This document shows positions 10,001 to 16,895 of a stretch of DNA of 64,000 nt, piece by piece. Both the position numbers and the translations under genes were made by a program. The stretch comes from Ferruginibacter paludis (GTDB lineage: Bacteria > Bacteroidota > Bacteroidia > Chitinophagales > Chitinophagaceae), in the NCBI RefSeq assembly GCF_030409685.1, contig NZ_JAUFQJ010000013.1, forward strand, positions 228,322 through 292,321, written 5' to 3'. The notes below the pieces were generated by a model. The model ran no database searches. It was not told where the DNA came from and saw only the letters and a list, made by a program, of their open reading frames with translations. Position 1 is the stretch's first letter. Each line of letters starts with the position of its first letter.

Positions 10001-11682
10001 GTATAACGGCGTATCTTAATAACAACAATATTTTAAACAACAACCCGTCATGTACAGGCACGCTGTGTACCACAACAAACAGTCAACTTATTTACCAAAC
10101 GAATGCCAATACCAACAAGACTGGTTTAGGTATCACACTCAAAGTAATGGCTGGGGATACGCTGAATATTTTTGGCAAAAGCTATTGGTTTCAAAATAAT
10201 ACGGGTGGGAGTGGGGCAAATAGTTCAGTACCCGTAATTGACCTCTTAACCGGACTGCTGGGAAATGTAAACGGACAAAACCTTGTGACTGCGCATGGAG
10301 CTGTTACCCCGGCCTTAATAAACACAGCGAATGGTATAGCAGGTATCAGCATCCTCTCTACCAACGAAACCAATCAAAGCAATACAGCCCCAACCATACC
10401 CAAAGCGTTTATCAATTACCTGTTTTTTGATGAGCAATTTAAATGTGTGGGAAGTGGCTTTAGCCAGGTAAAGTCAACCCCGGTAGTCAAAGATCATAAT
10501 ACCGAAGATGCTTCAATGCGCAATATACCGGTACCCAAAAATGGATTTGTGTATATTTATTGTAGCAATGAAAGCCCGGTAAATGTGTTCTTTGATAACT
10601 TGCAGGTGGTGCATACAAGGGGACCTTTGACTGAGGAAACCCATTACTATCCATTCGGCTTGATTCAAGCCGGAATCAGTTCTAAAGCGGCCGGTAAATT
10701 CGAATCAAATAAAAAGTTTCAAGGCCAAGATTTTGAACACAAAGAATTTACTGACGGAAGTGGTTTGGAAATCTATGAATTCAAGTATAGAATGGATGAT
10801 CCCCAAACTGGTAGATTCTGGCAGATAGATCCACTTGCAGAAAAATACCTGTATAATACGACTTATGCTTTTTCGGAAAATAAAGTTGTAAGCAGCATCG
10901 AAGTTGAAGGATTAGAGGCCTGGGATATTAATGATGGAAGTGGTGGAAAAACATACGGTCCTTTAAGTAACGACTATGTCGCCAAGAATGGGTTAAGTAG
11001 TGCTGGATCACCAAGTAAAGCAAATGATTTAGGCCCTTTTGTAAGTGGCGATTCTTGGGGATTTAATGAACCTTGGCAAAATAGAGGAGCTACTCCGACA
11101 AACTTGGACGAAATAATTGGTCAATCTGAAACGTACAAGGATGAAAATGGAAAATCGATTACCGTTACACTAGCAGGAGCTGAGGTAGTACCGACAAGTG
11201 ATAAAGGAATTGGACAAGCTGAAGGCCTTTCATCAGCTATCCCTGCCTATGGTTCTGGAAGAAATGCAATCAGTGATTTTCAAAACGGTCGGTATGTCGG
11301 AGGGACATTCAATGCTTTAATGGCAGTGGGCGATCTTTCAGGACTAAAATCTCTTGCGTCCGGTTCGGCAAATTTGATAAAACTGTTTACATCATCATTG
11401 TCAAAAGCGCCCTCGCGTACCTATACCATATTAGAGGCAGGGGGAGGGGTATTTAAATTTGGTGTTACAGACGCAAATTTCAAGAGGATGGAACAGTCTT
11501 TAAAATTAGCTGGGGATGGGGCAACTGCTTCCTTTTCGGGAGTTATGACTAAATCTGAAGCCCACGTAGCTGAAAAATATTTACGAAGTTTACATTATAA
11601 TTCCACTGGACAATATCGTTTACCTGGAATGAAAGTCCCTTTCCCTATCGACTTTACAACTGGATTTCGAATAAGATTTTAA
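7063..11682 (+). CDS. RHS-repeat polymorphic toxin with C-terminal putative GIY-YIG-like nuclease tip
   Basis: The 1539-aa protein starts with a signal-like segment and a DUF6443 head (STDYVDGLGRPLQTVVKQGS, then YLPF). Many YD repeats follow (YDTRNRMIIKK, YDGNGNLKRDYN). The RHS core closes with DPQTGRFWQIDPL at residues 1246-1258 and YAFSENKVV, after which the sequence becomes variable. The last 86 residues (1454-1539) start YTILEAGGGVFKFGVT and contain R1475 and E1499/E1504. This order (YT..., KFGVT, Arg, Glu) is compatible with a GIY-YIG nuclease. ATG 7063 is preferred over GTG 7060. The toxin tip is directly followed by a candidate immunity gene. RHS identity is certain; the nuclease assignment is tentative. 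Confidence 0.9.
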   Translation: MQKNINLVTTLKVIILTICCFVYMESDVKAQIKNPLPYGSSTFINYVRTYTAKVPESSSSALVVRPVTDVIQSTDYVDGLGRPLQTVVKQGSPLLNDMVNASVYDSMGRETYKYLPFISNVARTGDVINDGNFKADPFQQDSIFNKAQFSGENYYYGKTNFEKSPLERVTNSYAPGLNWVGANVGINSQYVINALTDSVRLWSILPAAGSIPFNVGMYTAGQLYKNVTIDESSHKVIEYKNKEGMVVLKKVQIDNAPAVGHTGWLNTYYVYDTLQNLRFVIPPRAVELISPTWTITQGIANELCFRYEYDTRNRMIIKKIPGAGEVWIVYDTRNRPVMTQDSALRTTGTGQWMVTEYDELSRPYRTGLLTNANDRVYHQGQANIGGSYPNTSANYEILTQTFYDDYASWITPTGLSSTLVSTYATDTSYFVTVFNTAPLYALPLTVNYQTRGMVTGTMVKVVGSASTYLYTAILYDDKGRVIQTQSTNLSTGIDIATTQYDFSGKALRTLLQHNQKTGTATQTHNVGTKLDYDHMGRLLMARKKVNSIVGTQNITVAEKIIVQNSYNELGQLKAKRLGQKAGSTTELDALNFDYNIRGWLLGINRDFLNGTLTNTYFGFELGYDKTSARNTATSYAAAQLNGNIGGLLWKSKGDAICRQYDFGYDNANRLLKANFKQNNASDNSWNNSQVDFSVKMGDGTSYLTAYDANGNIKQMQQWGLKVNTIAQIDNLIYTYQSNSNKLQNVRDNLNDTTTKLGDFRTSALHPNYAAKVAATDLTTITDYTYDGNGNLKRDYNKDIGNLTTDGIQYNFLNLPQQITVKNATAVNGKGTITYKYDALGNKLQKITVENNASVIYNGPNTTNITTTTDYVNGFVYETKIYSNAILNAPFGDTTKLQFIGHEEGRVRALYTNGASPNLLSGLAFDYFEKDHLGNTRVVLTDERQQDVYPAATLETSLVGTENKYYTIDPTKVVANSAATGITAYLNNNNILNNNPSCTGTLCTTTNSQLIYQTNANTNKTGLGITLKVMAGDTLNIFGKSYWFQNNTGGSGANSSVPVIDLLTGLLGNVNGQNLVTAHGAVTPALINTANGIAGISILSTNETNQSNTAPTIPKAFINYLFFDEQFKCVGSGFSQVKSTPVVKDHNTEDASMRNIPVPKNGFVYIYCSNESPVNVFFDNLQVVHTRGPLTEETHYYPFGLIQAGISSKAAGKFESNKKFQGQDFEHKEFTDGSGLEIYEFKYRMDDPQTGRFWQIDPLAEKYLYNTTYAFSENKVVSSIEVEGLEAWDINDGSGGKTYGPLSNDYVAKNGLSSAGSPSKANDLGPFVSGDSWGFNEPWQNRGATPTNLDEIIGQSETYKDENGKSITVTLAGAEVVPTSDKGIGQAEGLSSAIPAYGSGRNAISDFQNGRYVGGTFNALMAVGDLSGLKSLASGSANLIKLFTSSLSKAPSRTYTILEAGGGVFKFGVTDANFKRMEQSLKLAGDGATASFSGVMTKSEAHVAEKYLRSLHYNSTGQYRLPGMKVPFPIDFTTGFRIRF

Positions 11683-11696
11683 AACAAAAGTTTCAA

Positions 11697-12386
11697 ATGA
11701 AAAAAAGAATTGAGAGGTGTCTTTATTGGTTTAAGGATGGAAGAGAAAATTTGAACAATTTAGACGACTTATATTTTGGTTTGAGTGTTTTACTAACCAC
11801 ATTATTAAATGAAAAATATGACGGTGTAAAAATTAAGTTTATAAATATCGACTTAGCAACAGAAGACACTTATAGAATTGTCCCAGCACTCGAAAAGTTT
11901 AAAATATTTTATCAGCCTGGCCATTTACGATATTATGGGGTGTTAGATATAGATAGTTTTCTTAAAATGAGTGGATTTGAAAGAAAAAAATATCTTTGGG
12001 ATGAGGCTCACAATTTTCTTCGGAAAGCCTCTAAAGTAATCGGAAATCCTCAATTAGGCGATGCATGTGAATATTGCTACGCAAAGGGAATTTCTATTAA
12101 CTTGAATACTGATTATAAAGTAATAGAGACTGAACTCAATCTTTATGATAAAGTAGTTCAAGCAACTTTATTAATACAATTTGACGATGCGGGAATGTAT
12201 TCCAAACTAATATTACGGCAAGGGAATTCAATTTTTTACGAAAAAACTATTGACAAGGCCCGTAATGGTATTGAATTTTTTTTAGAGATGTACAAGAGTG
12301 TTGAATCAGATGGCAAAAGTATTGTTATAAAGGGTGCTAAAGATGTAGACTATCTCCCTTTAAAAATCGCTATTGATAAATTTTAA
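11697..12386 (+). CDS. Candidate immunity protein for the RHS toxin
   Basis: This 229-aa cytosolic-looking protein has no signal peptide or membrane segment and no recognised family. It begins MKKRIERCLYWFKDGREN and is rich in Asp, Glu, Lys and aromatic residues. It starts 14 nt after the RHS toxin stop and runs in the same direction, the standard position of immunity genes in polymorphic toxin loci. Its codon use is AT-richer than the RHS core, like the toxin tip, as expected if tip and immunity gene were acquired together. The function is inferred from position only. Confidence 0.7.
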   Translation: MKKRIERCLYWFKDGRENLNNLDDLYFGLSVLLTTLLNEKYDGVKIKFINIDLATEDTYRIVPALEKFKIFYQPGHLRYYGVLDIDSFLKMSGFERKKYLWDEAHNFLRKASKVIGNPQLGDACEYCYAKGISINLNTDYKVIETELNLYDKVVQATLLIQFDDAGMYSKLILRQGNSIFYEKTIDKARNGIEFFLEMYKSVESDGKSIVIKGAKDVDYLPLKIAIDKF

Positions 12387-12388
12387 TT

Positions 12389-12570
12389 CGGTTGTGTTGG
12401 CGATGAGTGGCATCAGTTCTCAAGCGGCAGGCATGAAAGAAAACAAAACGAAGTTCCAAAGGCAAGAGTTTGCACACAAGAAGTTAGCGATGGAAATGGG
12501 TTAGAAATGTACGAGTTTAAATACCGTATGCGTGATTGCCAAACAAGAAGGTTTTGGCAAATAGACACCA
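12389..12570 (+). pseudogene. Decayed remnant of an RHS core 3' end
   Basis: Two frames can be joined here. ATG 12403 reads MSGISSQAAGMKENKTKFQ then QEFAHK; a frameshift near 12485 continues as SDGNGLEMYEFKYRMRD and then RRFWQIDT. This matches residues about 1202-1256 of the RHS toxin upstream (GISSKAAG, FQGQDFEHKEF, DGSGLEIYEFKYRMDD, GRFWQIDP). It ends just where the variable tip would begin. It is an orphan core fragment left after tip exchange, with a frameshift and no start. The immunity gene sits between the intact core-tip and this remnant. Confidence 0.85.
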
Positions 12571-12676
12571 AATCGTTCAAGTCAGCCGCCCCCTATTGGC
12601 GCACCGTGTGCTGTGAATTGAGTACTGGTAGATATGCTGGTACAAGAATGTTGTATGAGAGATTATAGTAGGTCTA

Positions 12677-13213
12677 TCACAGTCGCTGTACAAGCGGAGG
12701 GAAGCTTACATTGTGATATAAATTTTGAATTACAACTTTATAATGGGTGTTTATCTTTTGTGGGAAATATTCATAGTCGACTTTAAATTCAGTTTGCTCA
12801 AGTTGAGCGTCTTGAAAATCCGTGGTATCAATACTAAGAGATGTTTTGGAAAATGAATTTTTAATATCATCATAACCGATCGTTTCTATATGCATTAGTT
12901 CTCCTATCTGGAAGGAACTAAATCTGCCAATTCCCTGTCCTTTCTCTTTAGCAGTAGTCCCTATTTCAAGTATTTTTTTATCAAAGTCTGAATAAGAGAC
13001 TCCGTGCCCGTCGTCAAATATTTCAATCTGTTTAATTGATGATTTACATAAGAGGTCTTCTGTATAATCAATTTGCAGGTTTATACTTTTTGCTTTTGCC
13101 TGAATCGAGTTATTCAACAACTCCTTTAAAGCAATAAACGTATCAGTATACTTAGTAAATAAATCTTTAATTACTCTTGTATTGGTCGTTATTTTTTTTG
13201 TTACACTTGTCAT
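12677..13213 (-). pseudogene. Truncated GHKL ATPase (MutL/Hsp90-type) N-terminal domain
   Basis: The 178-aa frame carries the Bergerat ATP-binding motifs: ELLNNSIQA (motif N1, Glu/Asn), DDGHGV (N2) and GQGIGRFSSFQIG (glycine-rich lid). Stand-alone members of this family are usually several hundred residues and have a variable C-terminal half. Here the reading frame ends after about 165 native-looking residues with the tail SFPPLVQRL, at the same point where the RHS debris stops. The N-terminus and start at 13213 look intact. It is therefore best read as a gene cut by a rearrangement, although a short expressed protein is possible. Confidence 0.65.
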
Positions 13214-13503
13214 TGGTAATGATCTTAAATATGGCGGCTAACAACTTCTGTAATGTCGAAACTCAATATCAATAAGCTTGCAGCAACTAAACCAAGATAC
13301 AACGTATTTGCGAAAGTTGAATAAGATAAGCTTCCTATCTATCTCCCACCTTAAAGATTGCCTAATGCCGCAACGTTTAAATGAAAGATCTATTATTAAA
13401 TGCAAAGCCCCTGCACAGTACACCAGTCTTATTTCTTTTCGCCTTTGGCAAAAAAGCCAGGCGAACTATGCCGGACAATCATATTGGTCATTGAGATTGG
13501 CTT

Positions 13504-13517
13504 CCCGAAGCTTCGGG
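13504..13517. repeat. Perfect 14-bp palindrome
   Basis: CCCGAAGCTTCGGG is fully self-complementary. It lies in the non-coding stretch between the truncated GHKL gene and the SSB cluster. It could be a small hairpin repeat or a protein-binding site; no run of T follows, so it is not a typical terminator. Confidence 0.5.
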
Positions 13518-13680
13518 ACTGGCTGTTCCTCGCCAACCACAATTCCAGATTTAAAAACTCCGTAGCATTCTCAAATAAGATTATTAAAGTATTCCACTTG
13601 GGAAGCTACAAAGCAGATTCATAAATGAGTATTATTTAAAACTCATTCATCCTTATCTGTCGCAAATTTCTTGACAGGCT

Positions 13681-13828
13681 TTGACAAAAGCAAGGTCTGC
13701 GTTTCGCCAAAATACAGGGGCGAAACTTGCCACCGGTTTTGTAAAAACAATCTCCACCCCGGTTTGGCCTCCTTCGGAGATATATCTGTGGGGTAGTATT
13801 CTTTTTACAAAAACCTTGCTTTTGCCAA
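13681..13828. repeat. Nested imperfect inverted repeat (structured DNA or RNA element)
   Basis: The outer arms are TTGACAAAAGCAAGG (13681-13695) and CCTTGCTTTTGCCAA (13814-13828), complementary at 14 of 15 positions. A second pair is GGTTTTGTAAAAA (13735-13747) with TTTTTACAAAAACC (13802-13815). The left arm also contains its own hairpin, GTTTCGCC (13701-13708) with GGCGAAAC (13719-13726). The result is a branched stem-loop of about 150 nt ending some 80 nt before the 67-aa gene. Confidence 0.6.
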
Positions 13829-13908
13829 ATCCTTTTCAAGGCCGGGTTGCTACGATTAGAACGAACGAGGCTTATGCCGAGTTAATCATCACTTAAAAAT
13901 AACATCGT

Positions 13909-14112
13909 ATGCACACACAACAACTTTCAGCACTCATGCGGCTTTCATGGAAGATTCAGCACTCCAAAAAAATAAGCCGTTCAAAATCCCTTGTATCAGC
14001 ATGGGTAATCTATCAGCAGGCCGACATCATGGTTTACTATCTGGTAAAAAAGCACACACCGGAACAGCGAACGACCGCAGCCATTGACAAGAATCTGAAA
14101 CTTATTTTTTAA
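13909..14112 (+). CDS. Small conserved protein upstream of SSB
   Basis: The 67-aa basic protein contains the pattern LSALMRLSWKIQ, RSKSLVSAWVIYQQADIMVYYLV, which I associate with a small protein recurring in Bacteroidota mobile elements next to single-strand-binding protein genes. No function is known. It has no signal peptide. It ends 17 nt before ssb and is probably co-transcribed with it. Confidence 0.65.
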   Translation: MHTQQLSALMRLSWKIQHSKKISRSKSLVSAWVIYQQADIMVYYLVKKHTPEQRTTAAIDKNLKLIF

Positions 14113-14129
14113 TCATAAATCTATCAATC

Positions 14130-14513
14130 ATGGAAATGACAGCAAGATTAACAGGAGATGCAAAAATCAGCACCCTGAAAAACGAAAAGCAAGTAGTAAA
14201 TTTTAATGTAGCTATTAATGACAGCTACAAAGCAAAGGGCAGTAATGAAACTACCAAAATTGTAACCTATGTGCAGTGCGATTACTGGGTAAATCCCGGC
14301 ATTGCCCAATACCTCACCAAAGGCAGTTTGGTTGAATTGCAGGGGCGCATTGGCGTAAATGCTTACACGGGGAAAGATGGAGAAGCAAAAGCCACATTAA
14401 CCTTTCATGTAAACACAATCAAAATGCACGGAAGCGGCAACCAAAAGAATGAAACACCCCCAACAACACCGGAACCCGCAAAAGAACCGGCAGCGGATGA
14501 CCTCCCATTTTAA
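14130..14513 (+). CDS. ssb: Single-stranded DNA-binding protein
   Basis: The 127-aa protein has an OB-fold of the SSB family (MTARLTGDAKISTL, VVNFNVAIND, TYVQCDYW, LTKGSLVELQGRIGVNAYTG) and an acidic tail ending DDLPF, the conserved C-terminal tip used to bind partner proteins. It coats single-stranded DNA during replication, repair and transfer. It is short and sits with a 67-aa protein and a DUF932 gene, so it is likely a mobile-element copy, not the housekeeping SSB. The start ATG at 14130 follows an A-rich leader. Confidence 0.92.
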   Translation: MEMTARLTGDAKISTLKNEKQVVNFNVAINDSYKAKGSNETTKIVTYVQCDYWVNPGIAQYLTKGSLVELQGRIGVNAYTGKDGEAKATLTFHVNTIKMHGSGNQKNETPPTTPEPAKEPAADDLPF

Positions 14514-14556
14514 ATTTTCTCACAACAACATTTTCAAAAATTAAAAATTAATTATC

Positions 14557-15621
14557 ATGGCACACAATTTAAATTTCAATGAGCAAACAGGCAAACACAG
14601 TTTCTTTTCAGTAAAGGAAAAAGCATGGCATGGGTTAGGGCAAGTTGTAGAAGGTTATCCTAACAGCGCAGAAGCATTAAAATTTGCTGGTTTGGATTAT
14701 ACCGTGGAAAAAAGAAAACTGTTTACGTTCGACAATGAAAACCAAACAGCAGACGAGGACACCGAAATAAAAATCCCTGAAATTGAAGTATCCAACTATT
14801 TTGCAACGGTAAGAACTGACAACGAAAATATTTTGGGAGTAGTTGGCAGGGATTACGAAGTTGTTCAAAATGTGGATGCATTCAGTTTTTTTGATTCCAT
14901 TGTTGGCGGTGATGGCATCCAGTATGAAACCGCAGGCGCATTGGGTAAGGGGGAAAGGATTTTCATTACGGCAAAATTGCCCGACTATATCAAAGTAGGT
15001 AATAATGATTTGATTGAACAGTATTTGTTTTTAACCACTTCGCATGATGGTTTTGGAAGCATTACCGCAGCCTTTACGCCGATTAGAATTGTATGCAATA
15101 ATACTTTGAACGCAGCCCTTCGCAATCATACCAACGCTTTTAAAATCAGGCATACCGCCAACGCAAAAGAACGGCTGGAAGAAGCCCACAAATTAATGGG
15201 CATCACCAACCAGTTAAGTCGTCAACTGGAAGGTATTTTTAACCAATGGGCAAAGGTTAAAATTACCGACCCCGAAATAAGGAAGCTGATTCAAATGGCG
15301 TTGGTTCCAAACAAAGAAGTATTGCAAAATATACAGGCTGGTAAAGAGGATGAATTATCTACCTGCTTTAAAAATATGACGGATGCCGCTTTTGAATATG
15401 CCATGACCAACGAGAGCCAGCAGTTAGAAACTACCAAAGGCAGTTTGTTTGGAGCATACAACGCAGTAACCGGATATTTTCAAAATGTACGTACCTACAA
15501 GAACGATGAAGCAAAATTAAAATCTTTATTGTTTGGAGGTACCGGGCAAATGAGAACACAAAAGGCATTCAATCTTTGTGAGAGTTTTGCAAAGGGTGAA
15601 ATGTCAGGATTTCTTAATTGA
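14557..15621 (+). CDS. DUF932 phage/plasmid-like protein
   Basis: The 354-aa protein matches DUF932 (phage/plasmid-like TIGR03299 type): N-terminal WHGLGQVV, then ILGVVGRDYEVVQN, a central ITAKLPDYIKVG and LFLTTSHDGFGSITAAFTPIRIVCNNTLNAA region, and a C-terminal GAYNAVTGYFQN segment. The family is common on plasmids, phages and integrative elements; its biochemical role is not established. It follows ssb by 43 nt and ends in a strong terminator at 15627, so it closes this three-gene operon. Confidence 0.9.
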   Translation: MAHNLNFNEQTGKHSFFSVKEKAWHGLGQVVEGYPNSAEALKFAGLDYTVEKRKLFTFDNENQTADEDTEIKIPEIEVSNYFATVRTDNENILGVVGRDYEVVQNVDAFSFFDSIVGGDGIQYETAGALGKGERIFITAKLPDYIKVGNNDLIEQYLFLTTSHDGFGSITAAFTPIRIVCNNTLNAALRNHTNAFKIRHTANAKERLEEAHKLMGITNQLSRQLEGIFNQWAKVKITDPEIRKLIQMALVPNKEVLQNIQAGKEDELSTCFKNMTDAAFEYAMTNESQQLETTKGSLFGAYNAVTGYFQNVRTYKNDEAKLKSLLFGGTGQMRTQKAFNLCESFAKGEMSGFLN

Positions 15622-15626
15622 TACTC

Positions 15627-15656
15627 AAAAAGGGGCATCTTAAAATGCCCCTTTAA
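15627..15656 (+). terminator. Rho-independent terminator after DUF932 gene
   Basis: AAAGGGGCAT (15629-15638) pairs with ATGCCCCTTT (15645-15654) around a 6-nt loop. The stem starts 7 nt after the DUF932 stop. The T run is short, so the A/T flanks probably make it work in both directions. Confidence 0.8.
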
Positions 15657-15666
15657 AATGTCAAAA

Positions 15667-15717
15667 AAGCTGCCCCGCAAACATTGCTGTAGAGTTTGCA
15701 AAATGGCGGGGCAGCTT
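15667..15717. repeat. Perfect 12-bp inverted repeat
   Basis: AAGCTGCCCCGC (15667-15678) and GCGGGGCAGCTT (15706-15717) are exact complements separated by 27 nt. This lies between the DUF932 terminator and the promoter of the HNH gene. It could be a long-loop hairpin or the end of a small mobile repeat. Confidence 0.6.
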
Positions 15718-15727
15718 GGTGATTTAG

Positions 15728-15735
15728 TATCTTTG
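15728..15735 (+). promoter_or_regulatory. Probable -7 box for the HNH gene
   Basis: TATCTTTG fits the Bacteroidota -7 consensus TAnnTTTG and lies 48 nt upstream of the HNH-gene start. No clear -33 element was found at the expected distance. Confidence 0.45.
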
Positions 15736-15782
15736 GTAATTATAAGAATGAATGGAAAATAAGCACGAAAATTATTTAGGAA

Positions 15783-16832
15783 ATGTTTCTTTTAAAATTT
15801 ACAGAGATTCCAGGTGATCTCAATAAAATAAATAGAGAATTTATCGGTAATCCAATTGATGAATTCACAGACATATATGAGAGATTTACCAATCTTTATG
15901 CAATTAAAAGTTTGATTTCCGATGATGAGCTGCATAAAAGGCCTTTAAAGAATAGAAAGAACCGGGTGTGCAGGTTTTGTGGCGTTCCTTTTAGTGCTGA
16001 AGAAAGATTTAAATCAAAGGCGCATTTATTACCGGAGTTGATTGGCAATAAAAACCTTTTCTCAGATTTTGAATGTGACAAGTGCAATAGTCTTTTTGGC
16101 AAGTATGAAACTGATCTGGCTAATTTCCTCGGGGCAAGTCGTGCCTTTAGTATTGCAAATGCTAGGTCGGGAGGCCTTAAATTCAAATCACCAGACAAAA
16201 CATTTATAGTGCAAAAGGATCCTGAAGGGCCACGAAGCGTACCAAAACTCCGGATAGAATCGCATGAAGAAATAAACGACCATTTTACTTTAGATGCTGA
16301 GAATAAAAAAGTAACCTTTCGTACCACGCGTCCATCCTATAATCCACATCATGTATTTAAAGCGCTCTTAAAAATGGGCCTGTCGGTATTACCTGACCAG
16401 TATGTTAGTGATTATGAGATTGCTTTTGCTATACTTCGTTCAGTGAAAAAAAATGAAGAACCTGATAACCCTCTGTATAAACTGAATGTTTATGTGCATC
16501 CGGGGCCTGCTTTTCCATCGCCAATGGTTATTCTTTTTGAAAAGAAACAAAAAACAGATGAAATACCGACCCATATAATTTGTATCATGTTCCATAGCTA
16601 TACCTACCAACTAGTATTACCGCTGAACAAAAAAGATAAATGGATGTTTGACGGTGAAAAAATTGTCACTGTGCCAAATATGCCGCCATTTATTGACAAG
16701 CATTTCGCTGCGAGGTTTGGAATGCCCAAAGGGCATTGCTTAAATTTAAATCTTGATGAACTTAAACGAAATGAAAAACATGAAATGACATTTACTTTTG
16801 AAGATTATACCGATACAAGGTTAAATGAATAG
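15783..16832 (+). CDS. HNH-type zinc-finger endonuclease-like protein
   Basis: The 349-aa protein has an HNH_5-like motif at residues 63-102: C63-x2-C66, AHLLPE with H81, and C98-x2-C101-N102. This is the layout of zinc-bound HNH nucleases (two CxxC knuckles, a catalytic His and an Asn). The remaining 240 residues are an uncharacterised alpha/beta region (VFKALLKMGLSVLPDQ, VYVHPGPAFPSP). Such proteins are scattered through bacterial defence islands. It converges on the PIN gene with 63 nt between them. The nuclease role follows from motif identity; the target is unknown. Confidence 0.7.
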   Translation: MFLLKFTEIPGDLNKINREFIGNPIDEFTDIYERFTNLYAIKSLISDDELHKRPLKNRKNRVCRFCGVPFSAEERFKSKAHLLPELIGNKNLFSDFECDKCNSLFGKYETDLANFLGASRAFSIANARSGGLKFKSPDKTFIVQKDPEGPRSVPKLRIESHEEINDHFTLDAENKKVTFRTTRPSYNPHHVFKALLKMGLSVLPDQYVSDYEIAFAILRSVKKNEEPDNPLYKLNVYVHPGPAFPSPMVILFEKKQKTDEIPTHIICIMFHSYTYQLVLPLNKKDKWMFDGEKIVTVPNMPPFIDKHFAARFGMPKGHCLNLNLDELKRNEKHEMTFTFEDYTDTRLNE

Positions 16833-16895
16833 TTCAATTTCATACAAACTGTCGGGAGTAATCCGGGGAAAACGTATAATAAGAGAGAGGTTTTA

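Larger units (their letters stand above)
13214..13908. other. Non-coding stretch with several hairpins upstream of the SSB cluster
   Basis: Nearly 700 bases hold no convincing gene; the short open frames on both strands here overlap one another and have unlikely compositions. The stretch contains a perfect 14-bp palindrome at 13504 and a nested inverted-repeat structure at 13681-13828, listed separately. It should contain the promoter of the 67-aa/SSB/DUF932 operon. Confidence 0.5.

Noticed and set aside
13278..13896. Several overlapping 60-95 codon frames on both strands
   Set aside because: They overlap one another and the inverted-repeat structure; open frames on both strands come from the palindromic sequence.
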